A stretch of DNA of 56,697 nucleotides from Marinobacter sp. (GTDB taxonomy: Bacteria > Pseudomonadota > Gammaproteobacteria > Pseudomonadales > Oleiphilaceae). Below, piece after piece: positions 17,166 through 25,743 of this stretch. The stretch is taken from positions 1-56,697 of the forward strand of contig JAGPVT010000166.1 of the NCBI GenBank assembly GCA_018066865.1, read 5' to 3'. Position 1 is the first letter of the stretch. Every line of letters begins with the position of its first letter. The notes below the pieces were generated by a model. That model saw only the letters and a list, made by a program, of their open reading frames with translations, did not search any database and was not told the origin of the DNA. The translations under genes and the position numbers were made by a program.

Positions 17166-18164
17166 ATGACAACAATATTCGCACGTCGTACGCTCGCACT
17201 GACCATGGGCGGTTTCACCGCCGCTTTGGCCCTATTCGGCGCAAACGCCCAGGCTGCGCAAACCATCAACCTGGGGCATACACTGTCTGACAGCTCGCAC
17301 TACTCAGTCGGCGCTGATGCCTTTAAAGAAACTCTTGAGCGCCTCAGCGATGGGGAGTTCACGTTAGTCGAGCACCCCTCCGGCGCCCTCGGCGGGGAGC
17401 GCGCCATGATCGAAGGACTGCAAATCGGCACCGTCGATGTGGTGATTACCTCAACGGGCCCATTGGGTAATTTTGTACCGGAGAGCTACGTATTGGACCT
17501 GCCGTTCCTGTTCAAGGACTACGAGCAAGCCCGTTGCGTGCTTGATGGCAACATCGGCCAGCAACTTCTCGACAAAATGGGAAAGCATAATCTGGTCGGC
17601 CTGGCCTGGTCGGAAAACGGCTTCCGGCACATGACCAACAGCAAGCACGCGATCAAGACACCAGCCGATGCCAAGGGCCTGAAAGTGCGTACCATGGAGA
17701 ACAAGGTGCACATGGAAGCGTTCAAGCAGATGGGCGTGCATCCCACCCCTATGGCCTTCCCTGAAGTGTTCACCGCATTGCAGCAAGGCACGGTCGACGG
17801 CCAGGAAAACCCCATTACCGTCATCGTGGCTACCAAATTCTGGGAAGTGCAGGACCACCTGTCACTGACCGGTCACGTCTATTCACCTGCTGTCGTTCTC
17901 GGATCTCCGGTCTTGCTGGACGGCCTTAACGAAGAGCAGCGGGGCTGGTTTTTCGAAGCAGCCGCAGCGTCTGCTGCAGCAACCCGTGAGGAAGTATCAC
18001 GTCTTGAGCGTGAAGGTGTGGAACTGCTTCGCGGGAAAGGCATGACCGTGGAAACAGACATCAATAAGGCGCCGTTCCAGGAAGCCGTCAAACCCGCCTA
18101 CAAGATCTATACAGATCAGTACGGCAGCGAAATGCTTGACCTCATCCGCGACAGTGGTTGCTAG
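17166..18164 (+). CDS. TRAP transporter substrate-binding protein (DctP family)
   Basis: A 332-residue periplasmic solute-binding protein of the DctP/SiaP type. The start is the ATG at 17166 (GAGAG upstream), which gives a signal peptide ending in ANAQA (about residue 30). The mature protein starts with AQTINLGHTLSDSSHYSVGADAF. It also contains GALGGERAMIEGLQIGTVDVVITSTGPLGNFVPE and the helix-loop AFPEVFTALQQGTVDGQENPI, whose arginine partner KVRTMENKVH binds the ligand carboxylate in this family. A four-carbon sugar acid is the likely ligand given the operon. Confidence 0.9.
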   Translation: MTTIFARRTLALTMGGFTAALALFGANAQAAQTINLGHTLSDSSHYSVGADAFKETLERLSDGEFTLVEHPSGALGGERAMIEGLQIGTVDVVITSTGPLGNFVPESYVLDLPFLFKDYEQARCVLDGNIGQQLLDKMGKHNLVGLAWSENGFRHMTNSKHAIKTPADAKGLKVRTMENKVHMEAFKQMGVHPTPMAFPEVFTALQQGTVDGQENPITVIVATKFWEVQDHLSLTGHVYSPAVVLGSPVLLDGLNEEQRGWFFEAAAASAAATREEVSRLEREGVELLRGKGMTVETDINKAPFQEAVKPAYKIYTDQYGSEMLDLIRDSGC

Positions 18165-18227
18165 GTCTGTTGTCGCTCAGGCCCGATGCCAGAGGTCTCG
18201 GGCTGTCAAGATCCAAGGGTGATCGTC

Positions 18228-18815
18228 ATGGTTAATCATTTTCTGCGTTTCGAGCAATGGACGACCCGGCTGGCCCTGGTGGCTGCGGTGGCCATGCTGA
18301 TCATCTCGGTGTCGCTTGGTTTTTATCAGGTCATTACCCGGTTCTTCCTTGATGCACCATCAACCTGGTCGGAAGTTATCTCGCGTTCGGCGATGATCTG
18401 GTGCGTGTTCATGGGTGCCGCTGCGGGTTTCCGCGGGGGCTTCATGATGTCGGTGGAGGTCATCTACAGACTGCTGCCGGCACGAAAGCTTGTCTGGCTG
18501 GAATTACTGATTGCACTGTGCTGCACGATTGTATTGCTGGTGCTGATTCACTATGGCACCGCCATGACCTGGCGAGTACGTAGTCAAATGCTGTCAGGTC
18601 TCGGCGTCTCTATCGCCTGGGCCTACGCTGCCATGCCGACAGGCGCTATCTTTGCCCTGATTGCGGTGCTGGCACGCCTACTCGCACAGATCACTGGTCT
18701 CGAGGCTATCGGCCCAGCCGAAAGCGAGACTGATGACCACCAGGTTTCCTCACCAATGGTCGAACGACACGCTACCCCTGCACCCTCGGCATACGACGGG
18801 AGCGTGAACCAATGA
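18228..18815 (+). CDS. TRAP transporter small permease (DctQ family)
   Basis: A 195-residue inner-membrane protein with four hydrophobic segments and the DctQ signature: FYQVITRFFLDAPSTWSEVISR followed by an acid-facing MIWCVFMGAAAGFRGG segment. It forms the scaffold subunit for the DctM pore. The ATG at 18228 with AAGGG eight bases upstream is used; an upstream in-frame ATG at 18186 lacks a site. A short polar tail (about residues 165-195) is unusually rich in Ser, Glu and Pro. The stop overlaps the dctM start by 4 bp. Confidence 0.88.
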   Translation: MVNHFLRFEQWTTRLALVAAVAMLIISVSLGFYQVITRFFLDAPSTWSEVISRSAMIWCVFMGAAAGFRGGFMMSVEVIYRLLPARKLVWLELLIALCCTIVLLVLIHYGTAMTWRVRSQMLSGLGVSIAWAYAAMPTGAIFALIAVLARLLAQITGLEAIGPAESETDDHQVSSPMVERHATPAPSAYDGSVNQ

Positions 18816-20086
18816 ACACGGCAATCGGACTCGCACTGATTATCCTGTTCAGTCTCGGCGTGCCCATCGCAGTGTCGATCGTGCTGGCCTCTATTATCGG
18901 AATTGAATTCTTCTCGCGCCTGCCCCTGTTGCTGGTGCCGCAACAGATGTTTGTGGGCATCGACAACTTTCCCCTGATGGCGATTCCGTTTTTTATCCTG
19001 GCGGGCAATCTGATGGCAGCGGGCGGCATTTCCCGGCGGCTTGTCGATCTTGCCAAGTCCATCGTGGGTGGTTTTCAGGGCGGTCTGGCCATGACCTGCG
19101 TGCTGACCTGCATGATGTTTGCCGCCGTCTCAGGTTCGAGTGTTGCGACCACGTTCGCCATCGGTTCTATCCTGATTCCGGCAATGGTGAAGCACGGTTA
19201 CCCACGCCCGCTGGCAGCCTCGATCCAGGCGTCCTCGGCCGAACTCGGCGTACTTATTCCGCCGTCCATTCCCTTGATCCTGTATGGCGTCAGTACAGAT
19301 ACCTCCATCGGTAAACTGTTCATTGCCGGCATTGGCCCCGGGTTGTTGATCGGTGGCGCGTTGTTGTTGTTCCTCTATCTGTTTTGCAAGGTACGCGGAT
19401 ACGGCTTGCGTGATCACGAGGATCGCCAGAGCTTTCCGGTGGCACTGAAACGCGCCTGGATCGCGATGCTGATGCCGGTCGTCGTCATTGGTGGTATCTA
19501 CGGAGGCGTCTTCACACCGACGGAGGCGTCAGCAGTCGCTGTCGTATATGCCGTCATTGTTGGTGGCTTTATCTACCGTGAACTCAGTCTCGCCGAACTA
19601 TGGCCGATCCTGCGCCACAGTGTGATCTCCACGGCTGCGGTCATGCTGATCATCGCCGCTGCTGCTCTGTTCAGCTTCCTGATCAGTCGTTCCGGCTTAC
19701 CCAGGGAGGTCGCCGGTTGGGTAACCATGGTATTCGACAACCCGATCTCGTTTCTTCTGGCCGTCAATGTCATGCTGCTGATTGTCGGCATGTTCATTGA
19801 AACATCCGCTGCGATTCTGGTGCTGGCGCCAATATTCACGCCGATTGCCGTACAGTACGGCATTGATCCGGTACATTTCGGGCTGATCGTGGTCGTGAAC
19901 CTGGCACTCGGCATGTTTACACCGCCGCTCGGGGTAAACCTGTTCGCCGCCTGCGCCGTGGCCAAACTGTCGGTCGACCAACTCCTGCCCTGGCTGATGC
20001 GCTTCGTGTTGGTGGTTCTGGCCTGCCTTATTGCCATCACCTATCTCCCGTGGATATCCTTGGGCCTGGTCGATTTACTGTACTGA
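18812..20086 (+). CDS. TRAP transporter large permease (DctM family)
   Basis: A 424-residue inner-membrane permease with about twelve hydrophobic segments. It carries the motifs of the DctM/SiaM family: GIDNFPLMAIPFFILAGNLMAAGG, FAAVSGSSVATTFAIGSILIPAM, ASSAELGVLIPPSIPLILYGVSTDTSIGKLF and, in the second half, LLIVGMFIETSAAILVLAPIFTPIA with TPPLGVNLFAACAVAKL. It uses a sodium gradient for substrate uptake. It is the last gene of the operon. No strong terminator was seen directly after it; the next hairpin is the one after the UPF0391 remnant at 20349. Confidence 0.92.
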   Translation: MNTAIGLALIILFSLGVPIAVSIVLASIIGIEFFSRLPLLLVPQQMFVGIDNFPLMAIPFFILAGNLMAAGGISRRLVDLAKSIVGGFQGGLAMTCVLTCMMFAAVSGSSVATTFAIGSILIPAMVKHGYPRPLAASIQASSAELGVLIPPSIPLILYGVSTDTSIGKLFIAGIGPGLLIGGALLLFLYLFCKVRGYGLRDHEDRQSFPVALKRAWIAMLMPVVVIGGIYGGVFTPTEASAVAVVYAVIVGGFIYRELSLAELWPILRHSVISTAAVMLIIAAAALFSFLISRSGLPREVAGWVTMVFDNPISFLLAVNVMLLIVGMFIETSAAILVLAPIFTPIAVQYGIDPVHFGLIVVVNLALGMFTPPLGVNLFAACAVAKLSVDQLLPWLMRFVLVVLACLIAITYLPWISLGLVDLLY

Positions 20087-20233
20087 ACCCCGGTAGGATC
20101 CGGTCCAAAAAACAGAGACAAAGCACGCTGATTTCCGTCAAATTGGCAGGAACTATTTTTGAAAGGACGCCCCCTGTGACCCGGATAAAAGTAGAATTCC
20201 CCAACAACGAAGGCAACACTCGGCCAGCCTATC

Positions 20234-20319
20234 GGTTGTAATTTGTCTTATCATCGCCGTTATTGCCGGTGATTTCTCTGGTCGCCAATGCAATACGCGG
20301 GCGGGGACCAGAGATCTAG
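20234..20319 (+). pseudogene. truncated second copy of the UPF0391 gene
   Basis: These 86 bp match the intact UPF0391 gene at 4975-5151: the stretch TTGTCTTATCATCGCCGTTA is identical, followed by an 80-bp internal deletion (frame-breaking) and then a diverged copy of the 3' end, GGACCAGAGATCTAG, with the same stop codon. Similarity continues another 60 bp through the terminator. The start codon region is missing, so no protein is made. It lies between the TRAP operon and the lytic transglycosylase gene. Confidence 0.85.
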
Positions 20320-20348
20320 CGTTCCAAGTGAATCTGATCAGTGTTTCG

Positions 20349-20380
20349 GCCCGGGCACCTGCAACGTGCCCGGGCTTCTC
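20349..20380 (+). terminator. intrinsic terminator associated with the UPF0391 remnant
   Basis: A perfect 10-bp stem, GCCCGGGCAC and GTGCCCGGGC, with a 7-nt loop CTGCAAC, followed by TTCTCCCT. It is homologous to the terminator at 5181 but both stem arms changed together at the loop-proximal bases (compensatory changes). It may now terminate the TRAP operon. Confidence 0.75.
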
Positions 20381-20508
20381 CCTCCCGGTAACATTTCTCA
20401 GACAAGACGTAATGTCATTTCTGCCAGGTAACGCCGTATAATCTTTTTCGTGCCTGCTTTATCGTGATCTGCAGCACGACTGTTGATTGCGCTTTCCGTG
20501 AGTAGCCA

Positions 20509-21207
20509 ATGATACGCCCCCGACACATTATCTTGCCTTTACTTACCGTACTGACCGGGCTTTCTGCTCCGGCTACAGCAGACAGCATCAAGCGCATTGT
20601 GCACCCTGATGGCCGCGTTGAATTTACCAATGTAAAAAGTAACAGCCCAGGACGTGCCTCTAGCAAAAGCGAGACTGTTTTCCGTTATAAAGACGATAAC
20701 GGCCTTGTCGCTTATAGCGGAACCCGGCCTTCGATTGAAGATTTCGACGTCATCAGCTTCCATTGTTACGCCTGCGACCCGAATTCTCGCGTTAACTGGC
20801 GCACAACACCTCTGTTCCTGAGCCGTTACCAGTCGGAGATCAAAACGACGGCCGACGAGCATGGCGTCGATCCTGCGCTGGTACGCGCGGTTATTCATGC
20901 AGAATCTGCATTCAACGAAAAGGCGCTCTCACCGGTGGGAGCTCAGGGGCTCATGCAACTGATGCCGGGGACCGCTCTGGAAGTGGGCGTACAGAACGCC
21001 ATGGTAGCGGCCGAGAACATTCGTGGTGGGGTCACATACCTTGCCAAAATGCTGGAACGCTTCAAAGGTGACACCAGGCTTGCTACCGCAGCCTACAATG
21101 CTGGCCCGGGTGCCGTAAGCCGTTACGGTGGAATCCCGCCTTATGCCGAGACTAAAGCTTACGTTGAGCGCGTTGGCATACTGCGCGAGCGCTATGCCAG
21201 CAACTGA
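20509..21207 (+). CDS. lytic murein transglycosylase (SLT family 1)
   Basis: A 232-residue exported peptidoglycan-cleaving enzyme. A signal peptide ends near residue 24 (SAPATA). It is followed by a short DUF4124-like segment (IKRIVHPDGRVEFTN), a linker, and a goose-lysozyme-like SLT domain with AVIHAESAFNEKALSPVGAQGLMQLMPGTA (catalytic Glu132) and TAAYNAGPGAVSRYGGIPPYAETKAYVERV. It cleaves the beta-1,4 MurNAc-GlcNAc bond with formation of anhydro-MurNAc. It stands alone and converges on putA. Its stop codon is the first codon of a 19-bp tandem repeat. Confidence 0.9.
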   Translation: MIRPRHIILPLLTVLTGLSAPATADSIKRIVHPDGRVEFTNVKSNSPGRASSKSETVFRYKDDNGLVAYSGTRPSIEDFDVISFHCYACDPNSRVNWRTTPLFLSRYQSEIKTTADEHGVDPALVRAVIHAESAFNEKALSPVGAQGLMQLMPGTALEVGVQNAMVAAENIRGGVTYLAKMLERFKGDTRLATAAYNAGPGAVSRYGGIPPYAETKAYVERVGILRERYASN

Positions 21208-21242
21208 TTACTGATATACCAGGTGATTACTGATGTACCAGA
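21205..21242. repeat. 19-bp tandem duplication including a stop codon
   Basis: TGATTACTGATATACCAGG is followed directly by TGATTACTGATGTACCAGA (two differences). The first TGA is the stop codon of the lytic transglycosylase. A replication-slippage event just after the gene is the simplest explanation; it adds a second TGA downstream in a different frame. Confidence 0.6.
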
Positions 21243-21245
21243 GAT

Positions 21246-21283
21246 ACCGGCAATAACCCCCTTCCCTGGGAGCTCCTGCCGGT
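21246..21283. terminator. possible bidirectional hairpin between convergent genes
   Basis: ACCGGCA (21246-21252) and TGCCGGT (21277-21283) form a 7-bp stem around a 24-nt loop that itself contains the palindrome GGAGCTCC. It lies between the stops of the lytic transglycosylase and putA. There is no T-run on either side, so it is a weak candidate. Confidence 0.25.
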
Positions 21284-21296
21284 TGCTGCAGCCGCT

Positions 21297-24200
21297 TTAT
21301 TCAGATGCTGCAATCAGGCTGGCGTTACCACCGGCCGCGGTTGTATCCACGCACAGGTGCCGCTCGATCACAAATCGCTGATCAAGCGTGTGCTCCGTGA
21401 TCAAAGGCACCAATGCACCGTCTCGTTTAGCCAAAGCCAAACGATACTTCCGCAGAAGCGACTGTTCAGCGCAGCTTACAACCGCTTCGAATCCACTGGC
21501 AGTAGCCAGTGCTTCCGGCTCCAGATTGCCTTCAACGCCTGCAATAGGCAGCCCGGCTTGCGCAGCGCGACTCACCGCATCTCCAACGCCCGGTGCAATC
21601 ACCACCACCTTGTTGCCCTGTGACAGTGCCATAGCGGCCTGTGCCAACGCTGTATCCTTGTCTGGCCCAAGGCACAACACAACCCCACGGGCATGATTGG
21701 TAAGGCGATTTAGCTCACCCGTTGGCCCAGGCAACTCTTCAGCGTGAGCGTCCAACGGCTCGGGCACCTTCCCGAAAATCGGTTCCAAAGCTTCAATTCT
21801 GGCTTTTGGAACAGGCGCTTTGAGCTTGCCCAAGCTGCCGATCAGTCCTTCCAGCTTCTTGCCATCAATCGCTTTACCACCGGACACCGCCGGACGCTCA
21901 GCTGTGGGCCCTTTCAGGAAGCGACGAACGTATTGCGGGCCGCCTGCCTTTGGCCCGGTCCCGGAAAGCCCCTCACCACCAAACGGCTGAGAACCAACGA
22001 TTGCGCCAATCTGGTTACGGTTAACGTAAATGTTACCAACCTTGATGCGGCTGGAAATCCGGTCAACCCGATTATCAACCCGGCTATGAATACCGAAGGT
22101 TAACCCGTAGCCCTTGGCGTTTATTGCATCAACAACCTTGTCGATGTCCTTGGCCTCAAAGGTAGCCACGTGCAGTATCGGCCCGAAGATCTCTTCCTCC
22201 ATGTCTTCGATGCCGTTGACTTTCAAAACGGCAGGCGACACAAACAGCCCCTTTTCTGGCACCGGAAGCTTTTTAAGCAGGCGACCTTCACGCTCAAACT
22301 TATCGCAGTGATCTACGATTTTCTTGTGGGCCGTCTCATCAATCACCGGGCCCACATCTGTGGAAAGCGCCCAGGGATCGCCAATACCCAGCTCTTCCAT
22401 GGCGCCGTACAGCATTTCCAGCAGGTTATCCGCTATGTCTTTTTGCACATACAGCATACGCAACGCAGAGCAACGCTGGCCGGCGCTCTGGAACGACGAT
22501 GCCAGTACGTCCCGAACCACCTGCTCAGGCAGCGCAGTCGAATCTACAATCATGGCGTTCAGGCCGCCGGTTTCCGCCACCAACGGCGCATCCGGGGCCA
22601 TGTTTTCTGACATCACTTTATTGATGCGGTGTGCTGTTGGGGTGGAGCCGGTAAAACAAACGCCGGCCACCCTGGAATCAGAGGTGAGCGCAGTGCCCAC
22701 AATAGCGCCCGATCCCGGCAACAGCTGAATAGCATCTTTTGGAATGCCCGCTTCGTACATCAATTCAACAGCACGAAAGGCAAGCAACGACGTTTGCTCC
22801 GCAGGTTTCGCAACGACTACGTTGCCGGCAGCCAGGTTCGCCAGAACCTGACCTGCAAAGATCGCCAACGGAAAGTTCCAGGGCGAGATACAGCAAATAA
22901 CGCCACGAGCCTCACCGCTGTCGCTATTACGCACACCTTCGTTGGCGTAAAACTGCGAGAAATCGACCGCCTCGCGAATCTCGGCAATGGCATCCAGAAG
23001 GGATTTGCCGGCTTCCCGGGTTGTCAGTGCAAACAGTTCGTGGGCATTCTCCTCCAGAAGGTCGCCAACTTTACGAACGCAGGCCGCACGATCTTCTGCG
23101 GACATGGCGGACCAGGTCGTGAAACCTTGCTCGGCAGCGGTAAGGGCAGCATCGACATCGGCTTCATTAGCCTGAGTAATCTGCCCGACCAGATCATCCG
23201 GGTTAGCCGGATTTTTAACGTCCAGTACCTCGGTGCCGGTAATGTCCGCGGCGATAAGCGGGCCGCCCGTCCAGCGGTGGCTGCGAAATGCATCGCGACC
23301 TTCGTTAATGCGCGCAACGGTGACCGGATCGGTAATATCCCACCCTTTGGAGTTGCGGCGATTGGCACCAAACAGGTCCGCAGGCCGCACAATCACTTTG
23401 CTGGAAAGGTTTTCACCCAGTTCCTGCACCGCATCAATGGGATCCTTGGCAATCTCCTCAGGGGTGATGCTGGTATCCACAATCTGATTAACGAAGGAGC
23501 TGTTAGCTCCGTTCTCAAGCAAACGACGCACAAGGTAAGCCAGCAGATCACTGTGTTTGCCAACAGGTGCGTATATCCTGCAGGGAACACCACTCTCTTT
23601 GAGAACCTGACCATGCAACGATTCGCCCATACCGTGCAGGCGCTGGAACTCATAGCTTTTCAGGCCTGCGGTTTTTGCCAGTTCCAGAATGGCCGAAACC
23701 GAATGCGCGTTATGGGTGGCGAACTGTGAATAAATACGGTCGCTCATGCCCACCAGCTTTTTGGCGCATGAGAGATAGGCAACATCGCTGCACGCCTTAC
23801 GCGTGAATACAGGGAAATCAGTCAGACCCATCACTTGGGCGCGCTTGATCTCGGCATCCCAGTAGGCGCCTTTCACCAGGCGAACCATTATGCGGCGGTC
23901 GAGCTTTTCAGAAAGCGCATACAGCCAGTCAAGCGTATGTGAAGCACGCTTGGCAAAGGCCTGAACAACCACGCCAAAACCGTCCCAGCCAGCAAGTGCC
24001 GGGTCGGACAAAATGCCTTCGATGACATCCAGAGAAATGTCGAGGCGGTCCTGCTCCTCAGCATCGATATTGAACCCCATATTGGCAGCCGCCGCTTTCT
24101 TGGCCAGCATCAGGGCCCGGGGCAGTAACTCAGCCATCACCCGGTCTTTATGGCCGTACTCGTAACGGGCCAGCAGTGCAGACAACTTGACGGAAATGCC

Positions 24201-24926
24201 GGGGTTTTTACGCACATCACCTTTGCAGTTTTTGGCGATGCTATCGATAGCGTTGGAATAGGACTCGAAATAACGACGGGCATCCGCATCAGTACGCGCG
24301 GCTTCGCCAAGCATGTCGTAGGAGTAAGTGTACCCCTTGGCCATGTAGGACTTGGCTTCACTCTGCGCCTCTTCAATGTCACGACCCAGAACGAACTGAC
24401 GGCCCATTTCCTTCATGGCCTGGCCTGCAACAGTGCGAACCACCGGCTCGCCCAAACGCTTGACCAACTTACGCAGAGTCTCACCGACTGTGTGACGCTC
24501 GGAATCCTTCAGCAGATTGCTGGTCATCAACAGCGCGACAGTGGTGGAATTAATAAATGATGAGGTCGCTTTGCCTACGTGAGCTCCCCAGTTGCCGGAG
24601 GTAATCTTGTCTTCAATCAGCGCATTGATCGTTGTGTTATCCGGCACGCGCAACAGCGCCTCAGCCAGACACATAAGCGCTACGCCCTCTTTGGTAGTGA
24701 GACCGTATTCCGCTAGAAATTTCTCCATAATCGTGGATTTTGCGCTTTCACGGACGCTGCGCACCAGGCCGGCCGCGCGGGCGGAGATCGCTTCGCGCTC
24801 TTCCCGGGACAACTGAGCGTCAGCAATCATCTCGTGAATCACTTTGTACTCATCCTGGAGATAATGATCGCGGATTGCCTGCCGGCTTTTGGCAAGTTCG
24901 GGAGTCACTGAATGCTGCGATGACAT
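21297..24926 (-). CDS. putA: bifunctional proline dehydrogenase / L-glutamate gamma-semialdehyde dehydrogenase
   Basis: A 1209-residue enzyme that oxidises proline to glutamate in two steps at the membrane. The FAD-dependent proline dehydrogenase barrel covers about residues 90-490 (GFNIDAEEQDRLD, MVRLVKGAYWDAE, FQRLHGMGESLHG, YAPVGKHSDLLAYLVRRLLEN). The NAD-dependent aldehyde dehydrogenase covers about 530-1000 (SPWNFPLAIF, Glu785 in VAETGGLNAM, nucleophile Cys819 in SAGQRCSALR). A C-terminal domain of about 160 residues follows (type B PutA). Unlike E. coli PutA it has no N-terminal ribbon-helix-helix domain, so it cannot repress its own gene; the divergent AsnC-type regulator is the likely controller. 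GAGAGGG precedes the ATG. Confidence 0.96.
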   Translation of the reverse strand: MSSQHSVTPELAKSRQAIRDHYLQDEYKVIHEMIADAQLSREEREAISARAAGLVRSVRESAKSTIMEKFLAEYGLTTKEGVALMCLAEALLRVPDNTTINALIEDKITSGNWGAHVGKATSSFINSTTVALLMTSNLLKDSERHTVGETLRKLVKRLGEPVVRTVAGQAMKEMGRQFVLGRDIEEAQSEAKSYMAKGYTYSYDMLGEAARTDADARRYFESYSNAIDSIAKNCKGDVRKNPGISVKLSALLARYEYGHKDRVMAELLPRALMLAKKAAAANMGFNIDAEEQDRLDISLDVIEGILSDPALAGWDGFGVVVQAFAKRASHTLDWLYALSEKLDRRIMVRLVKGAYWDAEIKRAQVMGLTDFPVFTRKACSDVAYLSCAKKLVGMSDRIYSQFATHNAHSVSAILELAKTAGLKSYEFQRLHGMGESLHGQVLKESGVPCRIYAPVGKHSDLLAYLVRRLLENGANSSFVNQIVDTSITPEEIAKDPIDAVQELGENLSSKVIVRPADLFGANRRNSKGWDITDPVTVARINEGRDAFRSHRWTGGPLIAADITGTEVLDVKNPANPDDLVGQITQANEADVDAALTAAEQGFTTWSAMSAEDRAACVRKVGDLLEENAHELFALTTREAGKSLLDAIAEIREAVDFSQFYANEGVRNSDSGEARGVICCISPWNFPLAIFAGQVLANLAAGNVVVAKPAEQTSLLAFRAVELMYEAGIPKDAIQLLPGSGAIVGTALTSDSRVAGVCFTGSTPTAHRINKVMSENMAPDAPLVAETGGLNAMIVDSTALPEQVVRDVLASSFQSAGQRCSALRMLYVQKDIADNLLEMLYGAMEELGIGDPWALSTDVGPVIDETAHKKIVDHCDKFEREGRLLKKLPVPEKGLFVSPAVLKVNGIEDMEEEIFGPILHVATFEAKDIDKVVDAINAKGYGLTFGIHSRVDNRVDRISSRIKVGNIYVNRNQIGAIVGSQPFGGEGLSGTGPKAGGPQYVRRFLKGPTAERPAVSGGKAIDGKKLEGLIGSLGKLKAPVPKARIEALEPIFGKVPEPLDAHAEELPGPTGELNRLTNHARGVVLCLGPDKDTALAQAAMALSQGNKVVVIAPGVGDAVSRAAQAGLPIAGVEGNLEPEALATASGFEAVVSCAEQSLLRKYRLALAKRDGALVPLITEHTLDQRFVIERHLCVDTTAAGGNASLIAASE

Positions 24927-25268
24927 AGCTGTACCCTCTCAATTGTTTGTCTTTTCCGCATTCTACCTACAACGACAAAGACTGTTTCACCGTAAAAGCC
25001 CAAAACACATACCATTTCGGCTTTATTTAGGTGCCTGGAATTTATTAATTCTCTTTTATGAAATACCATCTCGGGCAAAACGACTTCAGGCGTGCAAGTC
25101 CAAACCCGGCCTGAAGCCTTGTTTATAGTATCTGGCGTTTTCAGCCTACAGCATAGCGTCCAAGTTGAGGACTTGCCCAAAAGAGACGGTTTTACTGCTT
25201 TGGGGTGTCTACGACAGGAACGACAGGGGAAGATCAGATGGCTACGCCTACACAGAGGACACGGCACT
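24927..25268. promoter_or_regulatory. divergent putA / regulator control region with an AT-rich dyad
   Basis: A 342-bp gap between putA and its divergent regulator, with no gene. It contains the AT-rich dyad GAATT-TATT-AATTC at 25038-25051, which resembles the AT-centred dyads bound by Lrp/AsnC proteins, and a T-rich stretch (CTCTTTTATGAAATA) beside it. The placement, 110 bp upstream of putA and 220 bp upstream of the regulator, suits an activator site for putA. No clear -35/-10 pair was found. Confidence 0.35.
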
Positions 25269-25721
25269 ATGAGCGAGCTTGATCGAATCGATCATTCCAT
25301 TATTCGTGAGCTGCAAAAGAATGCGCGGATTACGATCACCGACCTTGCCTCCCGCGTTGGCCTGTCCAAAACTCCGTGCCAGGTACGTATGCGGCGGCTT
25401 GAGGAACAAGGCTTTATCACCGGCTACACTGTGCTGGTTAATCAAACCAAGCTGGGGCAGAACCACATCGCCTTCGCCCAGATAACTTTGAGCGACACCA
25501 GCAGCGATGCACTGAAGGCTTTCAACAAGGCCGTTAAACAGATTGCGGCTATTGAACAGTGCCACATGATTGCGGCCAATTTTGACTATCTGATAAAAGT
25601 GCGTACCCGCAACATGGCCGAGTATCGGCAGGTGCTGGGCGAGCAAATTTCTGCCCTGCCCCATGTACTGCAAACGAGTACGTTTGTGGTGATGGAAAAC
25701 GTAAAAGATGCAGGGCTCTGA
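25269..25721 (+). CDS. Lrp/AsnC-family regulator (probable PutR)
   Basis: A 150-residue regulator. The N-terminal winged helix-turn-helix (LDRIDHSIIRELQKNARITI, TDLASRVGLSKTPCQVRMRRLEEQGFI, quoted in parts) is followed by the RAM ligand-binding domain (VLVNQTKLGQNHIAFAQITL, EQCHMIAANFDYLIKVRTRNM). The start is the ATG at 25269, the family-normal length; the frame upstream to 25092 has no homology. Being divergent from putA, it probably activates putA in response to proline, as PutR does in other Proteobacteria. Confidence 0.88.
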   Translation: MSELDRIDHSIIRELQKNARITITDLASRVGLSKTPCQVRMRRLEEQGFITGYTVLVNQTKLGQNHIAFAQITLSDTSSDALKAFNKAVKQIAAIEQCHMIAANFDYLIKVRTRNMAEYRQVLGEQISALPHVLQTSTFVVMENVKDAGL

Positions 25722-25743
25722 AGAACCTGGCGGTGGAAACAAG

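Noticed and set aside
22629..23729. Rightward frame (366 codons) inside putA
   Set aside because: Antisense to the aldehyde and proline dehydrogenase domains of putA; no ribosome site or recognisable motifs.
25092..25268. 59-residue N-terminal extension of the AsnC-type regulator
   Set aside because: The family starts at the helix-turn-helix, reached by the ATG at 25269; the upstream part lacks homology and lies in the control region.
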